In this document: in pieces, positions 9,351 to 17,054 of the stretch
How the letters are laid out: each line of letters opens with the position of its first letter
How positions within the stretch are numbered: the first letter of the stretch is position 1
Source: Amycolatopsis keratiniphila subsp. keratiniphila
Lineage (GTDB): Bacteria > Actinomycetota > Actinomycetes > Mycobacteriales > Pseudonocardiaceae
DNA: 64,000 nucleotides
Assembly (NCBI RefSeq): GCF_001620365.2
Contig: NZ_LQMT02000018.1
Coordinates: 126,396-190,395, forward strand
Reading direction: 5' to 3'
Translations under genes and position numbers: made by a program
Notes under the pieces: model-generated
What the model was told of the DNA's origin: nothing
What the model saw: only the letters and a program-made list of their open reading frames with translations
Database searches by the model: none

Positions 9351-10970
9351 GTGACCGAGCTTATTGACCACCGGTTAAGACGATCCTGGACGCCCGAGGC
9401 CGGTGACGCCGCCCACCTTCCGGCCAAGGCCCTGAGGTGGCTCGTCCAGCGTATCGGGCCGTTGGGCTCCGCGGCGCCCTTCGCGCCCGATTCGGCGCTG
9501 TCCGTTCCCGAACCGGTGCTGGACGAACGGCCCAAGCGAGACCTCGAAGAACTCGTCGGCGCCGAGCACGTCCTGACGGCGCCGGGGGAACGGCTCGCGC
9601 GGGCCAGTGGTCTGTCCTATCTGGACTTGATACGGCGGCGGGGGTTCGGTGATTTTCCGGTGCCGGACGCCGTCGTCCTGCCGGAGAATCCCGCCGAAGT
9701 CCAGTCGGTACTGGAAATCTGCGAACGGCACGACGTCGGCGTCGTCCCGTTCGGCGGCGGGACCTCGGTGGTCGGCGGGGTCGCCGCGGTGCGCGGGGGC
9801 AAGGCTTCCGTGATCGCGCTCGACCTCACCCGGCTCGATGAACTGGTCTCGGTCGATCCCGTTTCCCGGATCGCGGTCCTGCAGGCGGGGGTCACCGGCC
9901 CGGAGGCCGATCGGCTGCTCGCCGCGCACGGTTTCACCCTCGGGCACGTGCCGCAGTCCTACGAGCGTGCCACCATCGGCGGATTCGCCGCGACCCGGTC
10001 CGCTGGGCAGGCCTCGTCGGGCTACGGGCGGTTCGAGGACATGGTCAAGGGGGTCCGGCTCGCGACCCCGCGCGGGGAATGGAAACTCGGCGTCGCGCCG
10101 GCGTCGGCCGCGGGGCCGGACCTGCGGCATCTCGCCATCGGGAGCGAAGGGGCGCTCGGCGTGATCACCGAGGTCGCCCTCCGCGTCCGGCCGGTGCCGG
10201 AAGTGCGCCGCTACGAGGGTTTCGTCCTCGACGGCTGGGAGAAGGGCACCGACGCGGTCCGCGAACTGGCCCAGCGGCACGTACTCGCGGACGTGACGCG
10301 ACTGTCCGATGTGGACGAGAGCGAGGTTTCGCTCGCGCTCAACGACAGTTTGAAGACCAAGGCGCTGCGCCGGTATCTCAAGGCACGGGGAGTGCACGCG
10401 CCGTGTCTGCTGATCGTCGGCTGGGAAGGCGCGTCGAAACGCGAAGTCGACCGGCGACGGCAGGAGACCACCGGTGTACTGAAGGAATTCGGTGCCATCC
10501 GGATCGGGGCCGCGCTCGGTGAATCCTGGCGCCGCGGCCGGTTCTCCGGCCCTCGGCAGCGGGACGCCTTGATGGACAACGGGGTCTGCGTCGAAACCCT
10601 GGAAACCGCCGCGTACTGGAACGAACTGGGTGACCTGCGGGACGCCGTCCGTGCCGCGCTCACCGCGACCCTCGGCAACGCCATCATCATGTGCCACGTC
10701 TCGCACGCCTACGAAACGGGCGCGTCGCTGTACTTCACCGTGCTCACGCCGCGCGACGAGGCCGACCCGATCGCCCAATGGCGGCGGGCGAAGGCGGCGG
10801 CCTCGGAGGCGATCACCGGCATCGGCACGATCTCGCATCACCACGCCGTCGGCGTCGACCACGCGCGCTATCTGGCGGCGGAGATCGGCGAGATCGGCGT
10901 CGAAGTGTTGCGAGCGGCGAAGAAGGCCGTCGACCCGAGCGGGATCCTCAATCCCGGGAAGCTTGTCTGA
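9351..10970 (+). CDS. FAD-binding oxidase, alkyl-DHAP synthase-like
   Basis: A 539-residue flavoprotein with FAD_binding_4 (PMHF) and FAD-oxidase_C domains. Key parts are VVPFGGGTSVVGGV, GHVPQSYERATIGGFAATRSAGQASSGYGRFEDMV (split motif) and the C-terminal AYETGASLYFTV with GTISHHHAVGVDHARYL. The SHHH motif is the active-site histidine cluster of alkyldihydroxyacetonephosphate synthase, which makes ether lipid precursors in eukaryotes. Bacterial homologues such as Rv2251 have no proven substrate. Divergent glpD suggests use of DHAP or glycerol-3-phosphate-derived substrates. The GTG start gives a leaderless mRNA. Confidence 0.85.
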   Translation: MTELIDHRLRRSWTPEAGDAAHLPAKALRWLVQRIGPLGSAAPFAPDSALSVPEPVLDERPKRDLEELVGAEHVLTAPGERLARASGLSYLDLIRRRGFGDFPVPDAVVLPENPAEVQSVLEICERHDVGVVPFGGGTSVVGGVAAVRGGKASVIALDLTRLDELVSVDPVSRIAVLQAGVTGPEADRLLAAHGFTLGHVPQSYERATIGGFAATRSAGQASSGYGRFEDMVKGVRLATPRGEWKLGVAPASAAGPDLRHLAIGSEGALGVITEVALRVRPVPEVRRYEGFVLDGWEKGTDAVRELAQRHVLADVTRLSDVDESEVSLALNDSLKTKALRRYLKARGVHAPCLLIVGWEGASKREVDRRRQETTGVLKEFGAIRIGAALGESWRRGRFSGPRQRDALMDNGVCVETLETAAYWNELGDLRDAVRAALTATLGNAIIMCHVSHAYETGASLYFTVLTPRDEADPIAQWRRAKAAASEAITGIGTISHHHAVGVDHARYLAAEIGEIGVEVLRAAKKAVDPSGILNPGKLV

Positions 10971-11574
10971 TCAGCGTGCAGTCCAAACCGTGCGTTTCGG
11001 CGGGGATCCCGTCGAGCGCCGCGGCCCGGCGCTGTTCGAGGTCGGCGACGCGGATATGCCTGCCGTCCACCAGGATCGGCAGGCGGATGTCCGCGGCGCC
11101 GACGTACGCCACCACGTCGTCGAGCACGGTGCCGTCGTCGAGGGTGATGGCCGGGGCGGTCAGCCGCACCAGGTTGTAACGCATGCCGTTGCCTTCGCAT
11201 TTGTCGAGCACGGCCAGCTGTTCGGGCGTCGCGAACCAGACGGCGTGCTCCTCGACGACGCCCGGAGCGGCGGCCAGCGTCGCGGGGCGCTGCCCGTCAC
11301 GGAACCGCAGCCCGGACGCCCAGACCGCGGCGAGGTCGGTGCAGCGCGCTTGGCAGACGACGACCGGGCCCTCCAGTCCCATGTTCTCCCGCAGCCAGGT
11401 GATCTTGGACGGGCACGCGTTCGAGCCGTAGGCGAGCACGGCCTGGCGTTCGCGCCAGCCCTCCGGCGCGGTGTCGAGGCTGTGCCCGGCACCGTCGAAG
11501 TGGACGAACGAATGCCCGGGCCGCGCTCCCGGATACGGATCGGCCGGGAAATCGGCGTCGGTGAAGAGTTTCAC
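10948..11574 (-). CDS. GGCT/AIG2-like protein
   Basis: A 208-residue protein with VLAYGSNACPSKI, the YGSN loop of the gamma-glutamyl cyclotransferase-like fold, and an acidic patch (VLDKCEGNGMRYN) where the catalytic Glu of that fold usually lies. The usual product of the fold is 5-oxoproline from gamma-glutamyl peptides, but many members act on other amides, so the reaction is uncertain. It begins with an extra 45-residue N-terminal segment. Its ATG overlaps the stop of a 62-residue gene upstream (ATGA). Its 3' end overlaps the convergent flavoprotein gene by 23 bp. Confidence 0.75.
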   Translation of the reverse strand: MKLFTDADFPADPYPGARPGHSFVHFDGAGHSLDTAPEGWRERQAVLAYGSNACPSKITWLRENMGLEGPVVVCQARCTDLAAVWASGLRFRDGQRPATLAAAPGVVEEHAVWFATPEQLAVLDKCEGNGMRYNLVRLTAPAITLDDGTVLDDVVAYVGAADIRLPILVDGRHIRVADLEQRRAAALDGIPAETHGLDCTLIRQASRD

Positions 11575-11759
11575 CCCGTCACCACGCTGCGGAGGATACG
11601 CCCGAAAGCCTGCTCCACGCCGTCGAGGTCGATCGGCACCGGGAAGTCGGTCGCCGTCACGGACTCCGGCGAAACCGGCTCACCCTTGGCGCGGGAAACG
11701 ACGCCCTGGACCTCGTACGGCATACCCACCTCCGAGTGGTCGACTTCGTAGCCTGCCAT
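11571..11759 (-). CDS. Small hypothetical protein coupled to the GGCT-like gene
   Basis: A 62-residue ORF (MAGYEVDHSEVGMPYEVQG...) that I do not recognise. It is acidic, soluble-looking and lacks cysteines or TM segments. The ATGA overlap with the GGCT-like gene argues for a real two-gene operon. Start ATG 11759 has the sequence GAAGTCGACC downstream and no strong Shine-Dalgarno upstream, so leaderless expression is possible. The function may be linked to that of its partner. Confidence 0.6.
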   Translation of the reverse strand: MAGYEVDHSEVGMPYEVQGVVSRAKGEPVSPESVTATDFPVPIDLDGVEQAFGRILRSVVTG

Positions 11760-11803
11760 GGAAGCAGCCCGCGTCGCGACATCCGCTCGGGTGGGGAATC
11801 GAT

Positions 11804-13069
11804 TTAGTGCCCAGGCGTGATGATGTACGCGATTCCGCCGGGGCCGCTGGAAACGCCGCCATTCGTGTTGTATCGCTTGGTGCGCTGCCAAATCGTTTCG
11901 AACTGGTGTCGTTTGTAGACATTTCGGACCCGGTCGTTGCTGCTCGCGGCCGGGTCGTTCGCGATCACGTCACCGTCCTTGGTGAAGCCGACGACGACCA
12001 TGATGTGCCCGGCGGTGCCGTAGCCCGCGCCGTCGAGTTCCTCGGCCTTGAACGACTGCGACGTGATCACCGGGATGCCGCGCGCGATGTACTTTTCGAG
12101 TTCGTTCAAGGAGTGCAAACGGGTGATGTGCCCACGCAGCCCGAGTGAAGCGGCGTACGCGGTGTTGAACGGCCAGTTGCCGGTTCCGTCGTAGGCGTAG
12201 TCGAACGTGTAGCGGGCGGCGTACGCGACGGTCGGATCGACGTAACCCTCCGGGATCCACTTCATGTCTTCGGGCTTGGGCCGCTTGCCCCAGTACTCGG
12301 CGACCATTTCGGTGGACGTCGGGCTGCACCAGTTCTCGCCGCCACCGCCGTACTCCGGGAACTGTCCTTTGTGGAGGTTCTGCGCGTAGGCGGGCACCTT
12401 GAGCTCGATCCCGGTGGCGCGGCCCGGTTTGGTCGCCTGGACCTCGAAGCGGTCCGGGACCAGCGACGTCATCGCGCCGACCGACGTCACCGACGGCGTG
12501 GCGTGGGAACCGGCTTCGCGGTACAGGCTGACCCGCAGCTGGTACGAGCGGAGCGCGACGCCCGACTTCATGACCAGCGTGTCGACGTCGACCGCGGCGT
12601 TGGCGTCGCTCTGGCCGTCGACGCTGGTGCGTTTGATGTCGGCGTCCCCGCTGGCCCAGCGGCCCATCACGTACCAGGAGGTCTCGGCGCCCGACGCGGT
12701 GCGGCCCTTCGCCTCCACCTTGACCCAGGTCTTGGCCGGCGTCTTCGCGTTCCACGAGGCGACCAGCTGGGAGGCGTCGAAGCCGTGGGTGTGGCTCCGC
12801 GACGTCCATTGGCCGTATTCGTAGGTCTTCGTGGTGCCGAGGGTGGGTTCGGTGTGCTCGATCGTGCCGATCGGGCGATGGATGCGCAGGGCGCCGTGGT
12901 CGATACCGAGCCCTTCGAGCCTGCCGTCGCGGAAGCCGGGGTGACCGGACCATTCGTGGTAGTCGATCGACTCGTCGTCCGGACGGCCGGGACCCGCCTC
13001 CGCCGTTTGTGCCGTCACCGCGGTCATCGTCGCGATCGTCAGCAGCGTGACCAGCCCTCGTCTGCGCAT
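11804..13069 (-). CDS. Secreted C39-like peptidase
   Basis: A 421-residue exported protein. The Sec signal peptide covers about residues 1-25 (MRRRGLVTLLTIATMTAVTA, then QTAEAG). A beta-rich domain of roughly 200 residues follows, then a Peptidase_C39_2 papain-like domain near residues 230-420. The catalytic set is Cys in GENWCSPTSTEMVAEYW, His in GTAGHIMVVVGF and Asp/Asn in VIANDPAAS. Actinobacterial members are annotated as C39 family peptidases of unknown substrate. I use ATG 13069, which has GGAGCCGGG just upstream; a GTG at 13093 would add eight residues before the basic n-region. It is monocistronic. Confidence 0.88.
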   Translation of the reverse strand: MRRRGLVTLLTIATMTAVTAQTAEAGPGRPDDESIDYHEWSGHPGFRDGRLEGLGIDHGALRIHRPIGTIEHTEPTLGTTKTYEYGQWTSRSHTHGFDASQLVASWNAKTPAKTWVKVEAKGRTASGAETSWYVMGRWASGDADIKRTSVDGQSDANAAVDVDTLVMKSGVALRSYQLRVSLYREAGSHATPSVTSVGAMTSLVPDRFEVQATKPGRATGIELKVPAYAQNLHKGQFPEYGGGGENWCSPTSTEMVAEYWGKRPKPEDMKWIPEGYVDPTVAYAARYTFDYAYDGTGNWPFNTAYAASLGLRGHITRLHSLNELEKYIARGIPVITSQSFKAEELDGAGYGTAGHIMVVVGFTKDGDVIANDPAASSNDRVRNVYKRHQFETIWQRTKRYNTNGGVSSGPGGIAYIITPGH

Positions 13070-13204
13070 CCCGGCTCCATCCCTCGATTCCACCCAGTAG
13101 GGAAGGGATTTTCGCGGGTCGCGCGAGGTATGTAAACAGTTGCCTACAAGACGGCCTGAGTCTGTGTCACTTTCGCGACCAGCCCACCTCGTGCCGCGGG
13201 GGAA

Positions 13205-14926
13205 TCAGGCGAGCGGGTGGGGCAGCAGCAACTCCGTGTTCTGGTCTTGAGCCGTCCCGACCGCGCCCAGTGAGGCGTGGATGTCGTTGTACGAGAACTC
13301 CCGGTACAGCGACGCAAGCGCTTGCGTCGAGGTGTCCGAGTACGAAGCCTCGTACGGGGCCTCCGCCTCGATCAGCGTCGTGAACAGCGACAACGTTCCG
13401 TCCGCGTTGTCGGCGACCTCGATGATCCGCGCGTGCTGCGGGAAGTCGATATGCGAGGCGGTGTTGATCTCCCAGAAGCCCTGCTTCGCGGTCTTGCCGG
13501 CGTGCGGGGTGATCTTGTTGTGGTGCGTGTGCCCGTTGACCCACGCCAGCACGTTCGGGAACCGGTGCAGCAGCGAGACGAACGTGTCGCCGTTGAGCCG
13601 GATCTCCAGCGGATGCCGCGCGTCCGGCAGCACGTTGCCCATGGTGTCGCTGGTGTGGTGGCTGAACAGGATGAACAGCTCGTCGGTCACGTTCTGCGTG
13701 ACCTTGCGCCCGAAGAAGTCGTAGTACGTCGAGCTGTTGCGCTTGAGCGTGTTCTCCACCCAGGTGAACTGGCCGAGCCCGATCGACCCGTCGGCCAGCC
13801 CGGCCATCGTCGTGGTGTCGAGGCTGATGCCGGTGATCCCCGGCGCGATGCGGAAGGTGTAGTACACGTTCCGCCCGTCGGCGTTGTTCCCGCTGAACCC
13901 GTGGCCCACCGGCCCGGGTCCGGTGTTGGCGGAGTCGAGGTGGTGCTGGACGAACTCCGCGGTGCTGAACGGCCGCCGTCGCTCGTCCGGGGTGATCTCG
14001 CGGATCGTGCCGGAGCCGCCGAACAGCTCCGTGATCGGCACGCCGGAGCCGGACCCGATCGCGTTGGCGAGCTTCCGCGACGTCGTCTCGTCCTTGCCGA
14101 TCACCTTGAATCGGCCGGTGTACCAGGCGTCCATCCCCGGCAGATCCGGCACCGTGCCGACGATGCTGTCGTCGTGGTTGCCGAAGGTGCAGAACCACGG
14201 GACGTCGAGACCGGGCGAGGTGAAGGTGTTCGACGCCGCGCCGAGCAGGCCGGGTAGCTGCGGGAAGCCCTTCTTCGTGTACGCGTCGTCGAGCGGCTTG
14301 CCGGGGTTCCAGTAGTGCGAGGACCCGGACGTCTGGACACCTTCGTGCACGTTCGGGTCGCCCGAGGTCGGGTTCACCGTGCCGCCGTTGAGCACCTTGA
14401 GGAACCATTCGAGCTCGATCAGCTCGTGGTTGTCGGTGTTGTCGCCGGTGGTGACCATGAAGTCGATCGCCCGCCCGGTGAACGGACCCGTCTTCAGGCT
14501 GTTCACGCGTTCGACCAGCGCCGTCGTCGCGACCGGGCCGAGGGTCTCCTGCGGCCGGTGCGCCGAGCCGACGAACGGGTGCAGGTACTCGAAACGCGCC
14601 GGGCTTTCGGCGTCGGTGAAGTGCAGGTCGGTGAACTGCGCGAAGGACGCCATCGCGCGGCGCCGGTCGTCGCGGCCGGACTTCGGCGCGGCGAGGTCGC
14701 CGCGGACCACGAGCGGCCAGCCGGGGCCCGCGGTCAGCCGCGTGTAGCCGGGACCGCTGGTCCGCGGGGCCGCCGCGGCTTCCAGTGTGGTGCCCGCGGT
14801 GCGGACCGCGCGGGACGCGGTGCGCGCCAGCGCGCGGTCGAGCGCGTTGGCGGTCGGTGTGCACAGCAGCAGGCCGACGCCGGCGGCGCCCGCCGCGGTG
14901 AAGGTGCGCCTGGAGATGACGGACAT
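13205..14926 (-). CDS. Tat-exported metallophosphoesterase (TIGR03767 type)
   Basis: A 573-residue calcineurin-like phosphoesterase. The Tat signal SRRTFTAAGAAGVGLLLC lies near residues 5-22. Metal-ligand motifs in order: FTDLHF, TTGDNTDNHE, TFGNHDDS, LFSHHT and NGHTHHN, matching the dinuclear-metal pattern D-x-H, GD, GNH-D/E, H and GH-x-H. It resembles the actinobacterial TIGR03767 family, whose substrate is unknown. It is expected to be folded in the cytoplasm with its metals and exported by Tat. The 175 bp upstream contain its promoter and that of the divergent gene at 15102. Confidence 0.88.
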   Translation of the reverse strand: MSVISRRTFTAAGAAGVGLLLCTPTANALDRALARTASRAVRTAGTTLEAAAAPRTSGPGYTRLTAGPGWPLVVRGDLAAPKSGRDDRRRAMASFAQFTDLHFTDAESPARFEYLHPFVGSAHRPQETLGPVATTALVERVNSLKTGPFTGRAIDFMVTTGDNTDNHELIELEWFLKVLNGGTVNPTSGDPNVHEGVQTSGSSHYWNPGKPLDDAYTKKGFPQLPGLLGAASNTFTSPGLDVPWFCTFGNHDDSIVGTVPDLPGMDAWYTGRFKVIGKDETTSRKLANAIGSGSGVPITELFGGSGTIREITPDERRRPFSTAEFVQHHLDSANTGPGPVGHGFSGNNADGRNVYYTFRIAPGITGISLDTTTMAGLADGSIGLGQFTWVENTLKRNSSTYYDFFGRKVTQNVTDELFILFSHHTSDTMGNVLPDARHPLEIRLNGDTFVSLLHRFPNVLAWVNGHTHHNKITPHAGKTAKQGFWEINTASHIDFPQHARIIEVADNADGTLSLFTTLIEAEAPYEASYSDTSTQALASLYREFSYNDIHASLGAVGTAQDQNTELLLPHPLA

Positions 14927-15101
14927 GGCGGTGCCCCCAGTCGTCGCGGGTGAGTGTCGCGGAAGGACGATGCCGGACGACGTTAGCCGTGGGGTGAACG
15001 CCAGAAAAGGGTAATGCGAAAATTTGTCACGTTCGGCCGAATACGCAAGTAGCCAAGCGGGCTGGTTACGCTGGCCGCTCGACGAGCGAGGAGGTGGCCC
15101 G

Positions 15102-15536
15102 GTGGGTGCTTCGGCTTGGTCCGTCCGCGGCCGGTTCGACGGCGACCCGGAAGCGGCGCTGGACGCGATGAAGGCGCGAGTCTTCGAAGAGGGCGACTAC
15201 CTCTGGGAAGAGGACGAACTCGGCAGGCCGGACTCGATCGACGAGCTGTACGAGGTGGAGAGCGTCCAGGAGTCCGGGACCCACTCCGTGCTCGACGTCC
15301 ACGAGTTCATCAGCGCCACGGGTGAGGACGACTTCGGCACGATCCGGCCACTGACCGACGCCGAACTCGTCACCGCGTTCGGCACCGAGGAGCCGTCCGT
15401 GGCCGAGTTCGACGAGCTCGACAAAGCGGGACGGCTGCCGTACGAGCGTCGGCCGCGCTGGAGCGCGAACTGCGCGCTGCTCTACGAGAACGACGTCGCC
15501 GTCGAGCTGGCGATCTGGGGTGTGTCCGGCGACTAG
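15102..15536 (+). CDS. Hypothetical acidic protein
   Basis: A 144-residue soluble, strongly acidic protein. It is not recognised. Features seen are a FDGDPEAALDAMKARVFEEGDYLWEED segment (long, here split by eye), a central TLGD-like turn region and a C-terminus RWSANCALLYENDVAVELAIWGVSGD that looks like a beta-strand pair. I use GTG 15102 with GAGGAGG about 8 bp upstream; the frame runs further upstream but without a ribosome site. It may belong to a family of actinobacterial stand-alone proteins without assigned role. Confidence 0.7.
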   Translation: MGASAWSVRGRFDGDPEAALDAMKARVFEEGDYLWEEDELGRPDSIDELYEVESVQESGTHSVLDVHEFISATGEDDFGTIRPLTDAELVTAFGTEEPSVAEFDELDKAGRLPYERRPRWSANCALLYENDVAVELAIWGVSGD

Positions 15537-15604
15537 CGCCGGTCCAGGTGGTCGTGAGTGGCGATTCGTGTTCTAACGGACTCGTGTTCACCTACCCACT
15601 GGTG

Positions 15605-15658
15605 TTGATCAACGGAGGATCGGGGACGTTGAGTGTCCCGAACCTTCCGTTTGATCAA
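15605..15658. repeat. Imperfect palindrome TTGATCAA...TTGATCAA
   Basis: A roughly 54-bp imperfect inverted repeat bounded by TTGATCAA at both ends (15605-15612 and 15651-15658). The inner arms are CGGAGGATCGGGGAC and GTCCCGAACCTTCCG. It lies inside the mosaic of 15537-15946 and is only 22 bp from a perfect 51-bp palindrome, with which it shares the GGACGTT core. Confidence 0.6.
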
Positions 15659-15680
15659 GGTCCAGCACCGAGCGTCCCTG

Positions 15681-15731
15681 GCGACGATGGAGGATTTGGG
15701 ACGTTCAACGTCCCAAATCCTCCATCGTCGC
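15681..15731. repeat. Perfect 51-bp palindrome
   Basis: Arms of 25 nt (15681-15705 and 15707-15731) are exact complements around a single C at 15706. Each arm runs GCGACGATGGAGG then ATTTGGGACGTT. As RNA this would be a very stable hairpin. It stands between the gene at 15102 (plus) and the TetR gene (minus), so it could terminate both, but it is more than 140 bp from either. Confidence 0.8.
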
Positions 15732-15875
15732 GCCCGGCAGCCGCGGAACCACCACTCTCGCCCAGTCAGGCGTGAGTAGGTAAATGCCGGTCCGCTCCAA
15801 CCCGAACGCCACTCACGAGATTTGCGGGCCGAGTTCGACGCTGGTGCTCCGGGCGCGTTGGTGACGTGGCACCGC

Positions 15876-15928
15876 ACTCGCGTGATCGAAGCCGGAACTC
15901 GCGTGATCAAGGACGGAACTCGCGAGTT
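15876..15928 (+). repeat. 21-bp tandem repeat, 2.5 copies
   Basis: ACTCGCGTGATC begins at 15876 and 15897, and ACTCGCGAGTT at 15918: a strict 21-bp period. The linker GAAGCCGGA of copy 1 is also found in the array at 53927-54041. The repeat lies 20 bp beyond the stop of the tetR gene. Confidence 0.75.
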
Positions 15929-15946
15929 AACCCGGATCGCGACCCT

Positions 15947-16546
15947 CTACAGCCGGGCGGCGAGCCCGTCGAGGATCACCTCGACACCCAGCTCGAACAG
16001 CTCCTCGCCACTCTGCGCCGCGAAAGCCGCGCCCAGCCTGCCGACATGCGGATAAGCCTCAAGCCGCGCGAGGAACCCTTCGTCCGGCTTCCGCGCGGGG
16101 AGCGTTTCGACCGACGCCAGGACATGCGCCGTGAGCAGCCGCGAAATCCCCGCGGTGTCCTCTTCGGAGAAGCCCGCCTCCAGCAGGATCCGCGCGGTCG
16201 TCTCGATATGGCCCAGCCGGTGCGGCCCGGTCGGCGGCCGTTCGCGCAGCAACGCGGCCGCGTCCCGGTGACGCAGCAGCAGGGCGCGGAACTGGCGGAG
16301 CCCGCTCGCGAGCTGATCGCGCCACGGGAGTAATCGATCGATCTCGAAGGCGTCGGCGCAGATCGCTTCGGCGACGAGATCCAGCAGTTCCGCCTTGTCC
16401 TTCACGTGCCAGTACAGCGTCGGTGAGCTGACGCCGAGTTTCGCCGCCAGCCGCCGCGTCGTCAGCTCCGGGAGGCCGGCGTCGTCGAGCAGTTCGACGG
16501 CCGCCTCGGTGATCTTGGCGAGGTCGAGCGAGCCTTTGCGTGCCAC
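15947..16546 (-). CDS. TetR-class repressor with Tn10-like recognition helix
   Basis: A 199-residue repressor close to the archetype TetR. The N-terminal HTH (residues about 8-55) contains LTTRRLAAKLGVSSPTLYWHVK; the recognition helix PTLYWHVK is the same as in Tn10 TetR. The C-terminal half follows TetR_C (LPWRDQLASGLRQFRALLL, HRDAAALL, GFSEEDTAG) and ends ELGVEVILDGLAA, like the FGLELIICGLE end of TetR. In the family the ligand is tetracycline-Mg; whether that holds here is unknown. It is divergent from a 4-TM protein gene, with two tet operators between them (16553-16592). Confidence 0.9.
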   Translation of the reverse strand: MARKGSLDLAKITEAAVELLDDAGLPELTTRRLAAKLGVSSPTLYWHVKDKAELLDLVAEAICADAFEIDRLLPWRDQLASGLRQFRALLLRHRDAAALLRERPPTGPHRLGHIETTARILLEAGFSEEDTAGISRLLTAHVLASVETLPARKPDEGFLARLEAYPHVGRLGAAFAAQSGEELFELGVEVILDGLAARL

Positions 16547-16552
16547 CCGCGG

Positions 16553-16592
16553 ACTCTATCAGTGATAGACTCGTCTCTATCACTGATAGGGA
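16553..16592. promoter_or_regulatory. Two Tn10-type tet operators
   Basis: Operator 1 (16553-16571) reads ACTCTATCAGTGATAGACT, with a 15-bp palindrome at 16555-16569. Operator 2 (16574-16592) reads TCTCTATCACTGATAGGGA, the exact complement of the Tn10 tetO2 19-mer TCCCTATCAGTGATAGAGA. Centres are 21 bp apart, two helical turns. They lie between the divergent starts of the repressor (16546) and the membrane protein (16605), so both genes should be repressed. Confidence 0.9.
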
Positions 16593-16604
16593 ACGGGGGA
16601 AGTG

Positions 16605-17054
16605 ATGCTCTGGACACCGAAGATCCGCCTGGTCACGGTGCTGTGCTCGATCGTCTTCGTGCTCGGCACGACGCTGCAGAACTACGTGATCATCGATCTG
16701 GACCTGATCGAGGCGAGCATGCGGCTCAAAGGGGCCGACATCGCCGGCGCGCCGACGTACCTGAGCGCGTTGCGGCTGGTGGGGAACGTCTTCATCGTCG
16801 GCAACGCCTTGGGCCTGCTGGTGTGGTTCGGGTGGCGCCGGCTGTTCTGGCCGGTGCTCGCGGTCAACGTCGCCCAAGCCTTCGGCGTGTACGTCGTACC
16901 GTTCGAGGTGCACCGGGCGGCGATCGCCGAACACGGCTGGCCGGGTGTGCTCCCGTCCCTGGTCACCGACGGTGGCGCGGTGATCCTGTCGATCGTGCTG
17001 ATCACCGCTTATGTGCGGTCGCTCAGGCGGAAAGGCGACCCAGTTCGGCTTTGA
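16605..17054 (+). CDS. Small 4-TM membrane protein under tetO control
   Basis: A 149-residue integral membrane protein. Four hydrophobic segments are visible near residues 8-28, 50-75, 80-99 and 118-140, with the C-terminus RSLRRKGDPVRL inside. It is far smaller than the 12-TM TetA pumps and lacks their motifs, so it is not a tetracycline exporter of the MFS type. ATG 16605 is preferred (GGGGGA at 16595-16600); a GTG at 16602 is adjacent. It overlaps the convergent lipoprotein gene by 32 bp. Its role is unknown; the regulator suggests a response to a small hydrophobic molecule. Confidence 0.8.
   Translation: MLWTPKIRLVTVLCSIVFVLGTTLQNYVIIDLDLIEASMRLKGADIAGAPTYLSALRLVGNVFIVGNALGLLVWFGWRRLFWPVLAVNVAQAFGVYVVPFEVHRAAIAEHGWPGVLPSLVTDGGAVILSIVLITAYVRSLRRKGDPVRL

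Larger units (their letters stand above)
15551..15823. repeat. Nested palindromic mosaic, outer arms
   Basis: The gene-free stretch 15537-15946 (410 bp) is a mosaic of inverted repeats. The outer arms are TCGTGAGTGGCG (from 15552) and CGCCACTCACGA (ending 15819). Inside these, GTTCACCTACCCAC (near 15586-15599) pairs imperfectly with GTGAGTAGGTAAAT (near 15772-15785). Two further hairpins sit at the centre (separate entries). The same TCGTGAGTGGCG/CGCCACTCACGA pair forms a simple hairpin at 54056-54097. No coding sequence is seen. Confidence 0.65.
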
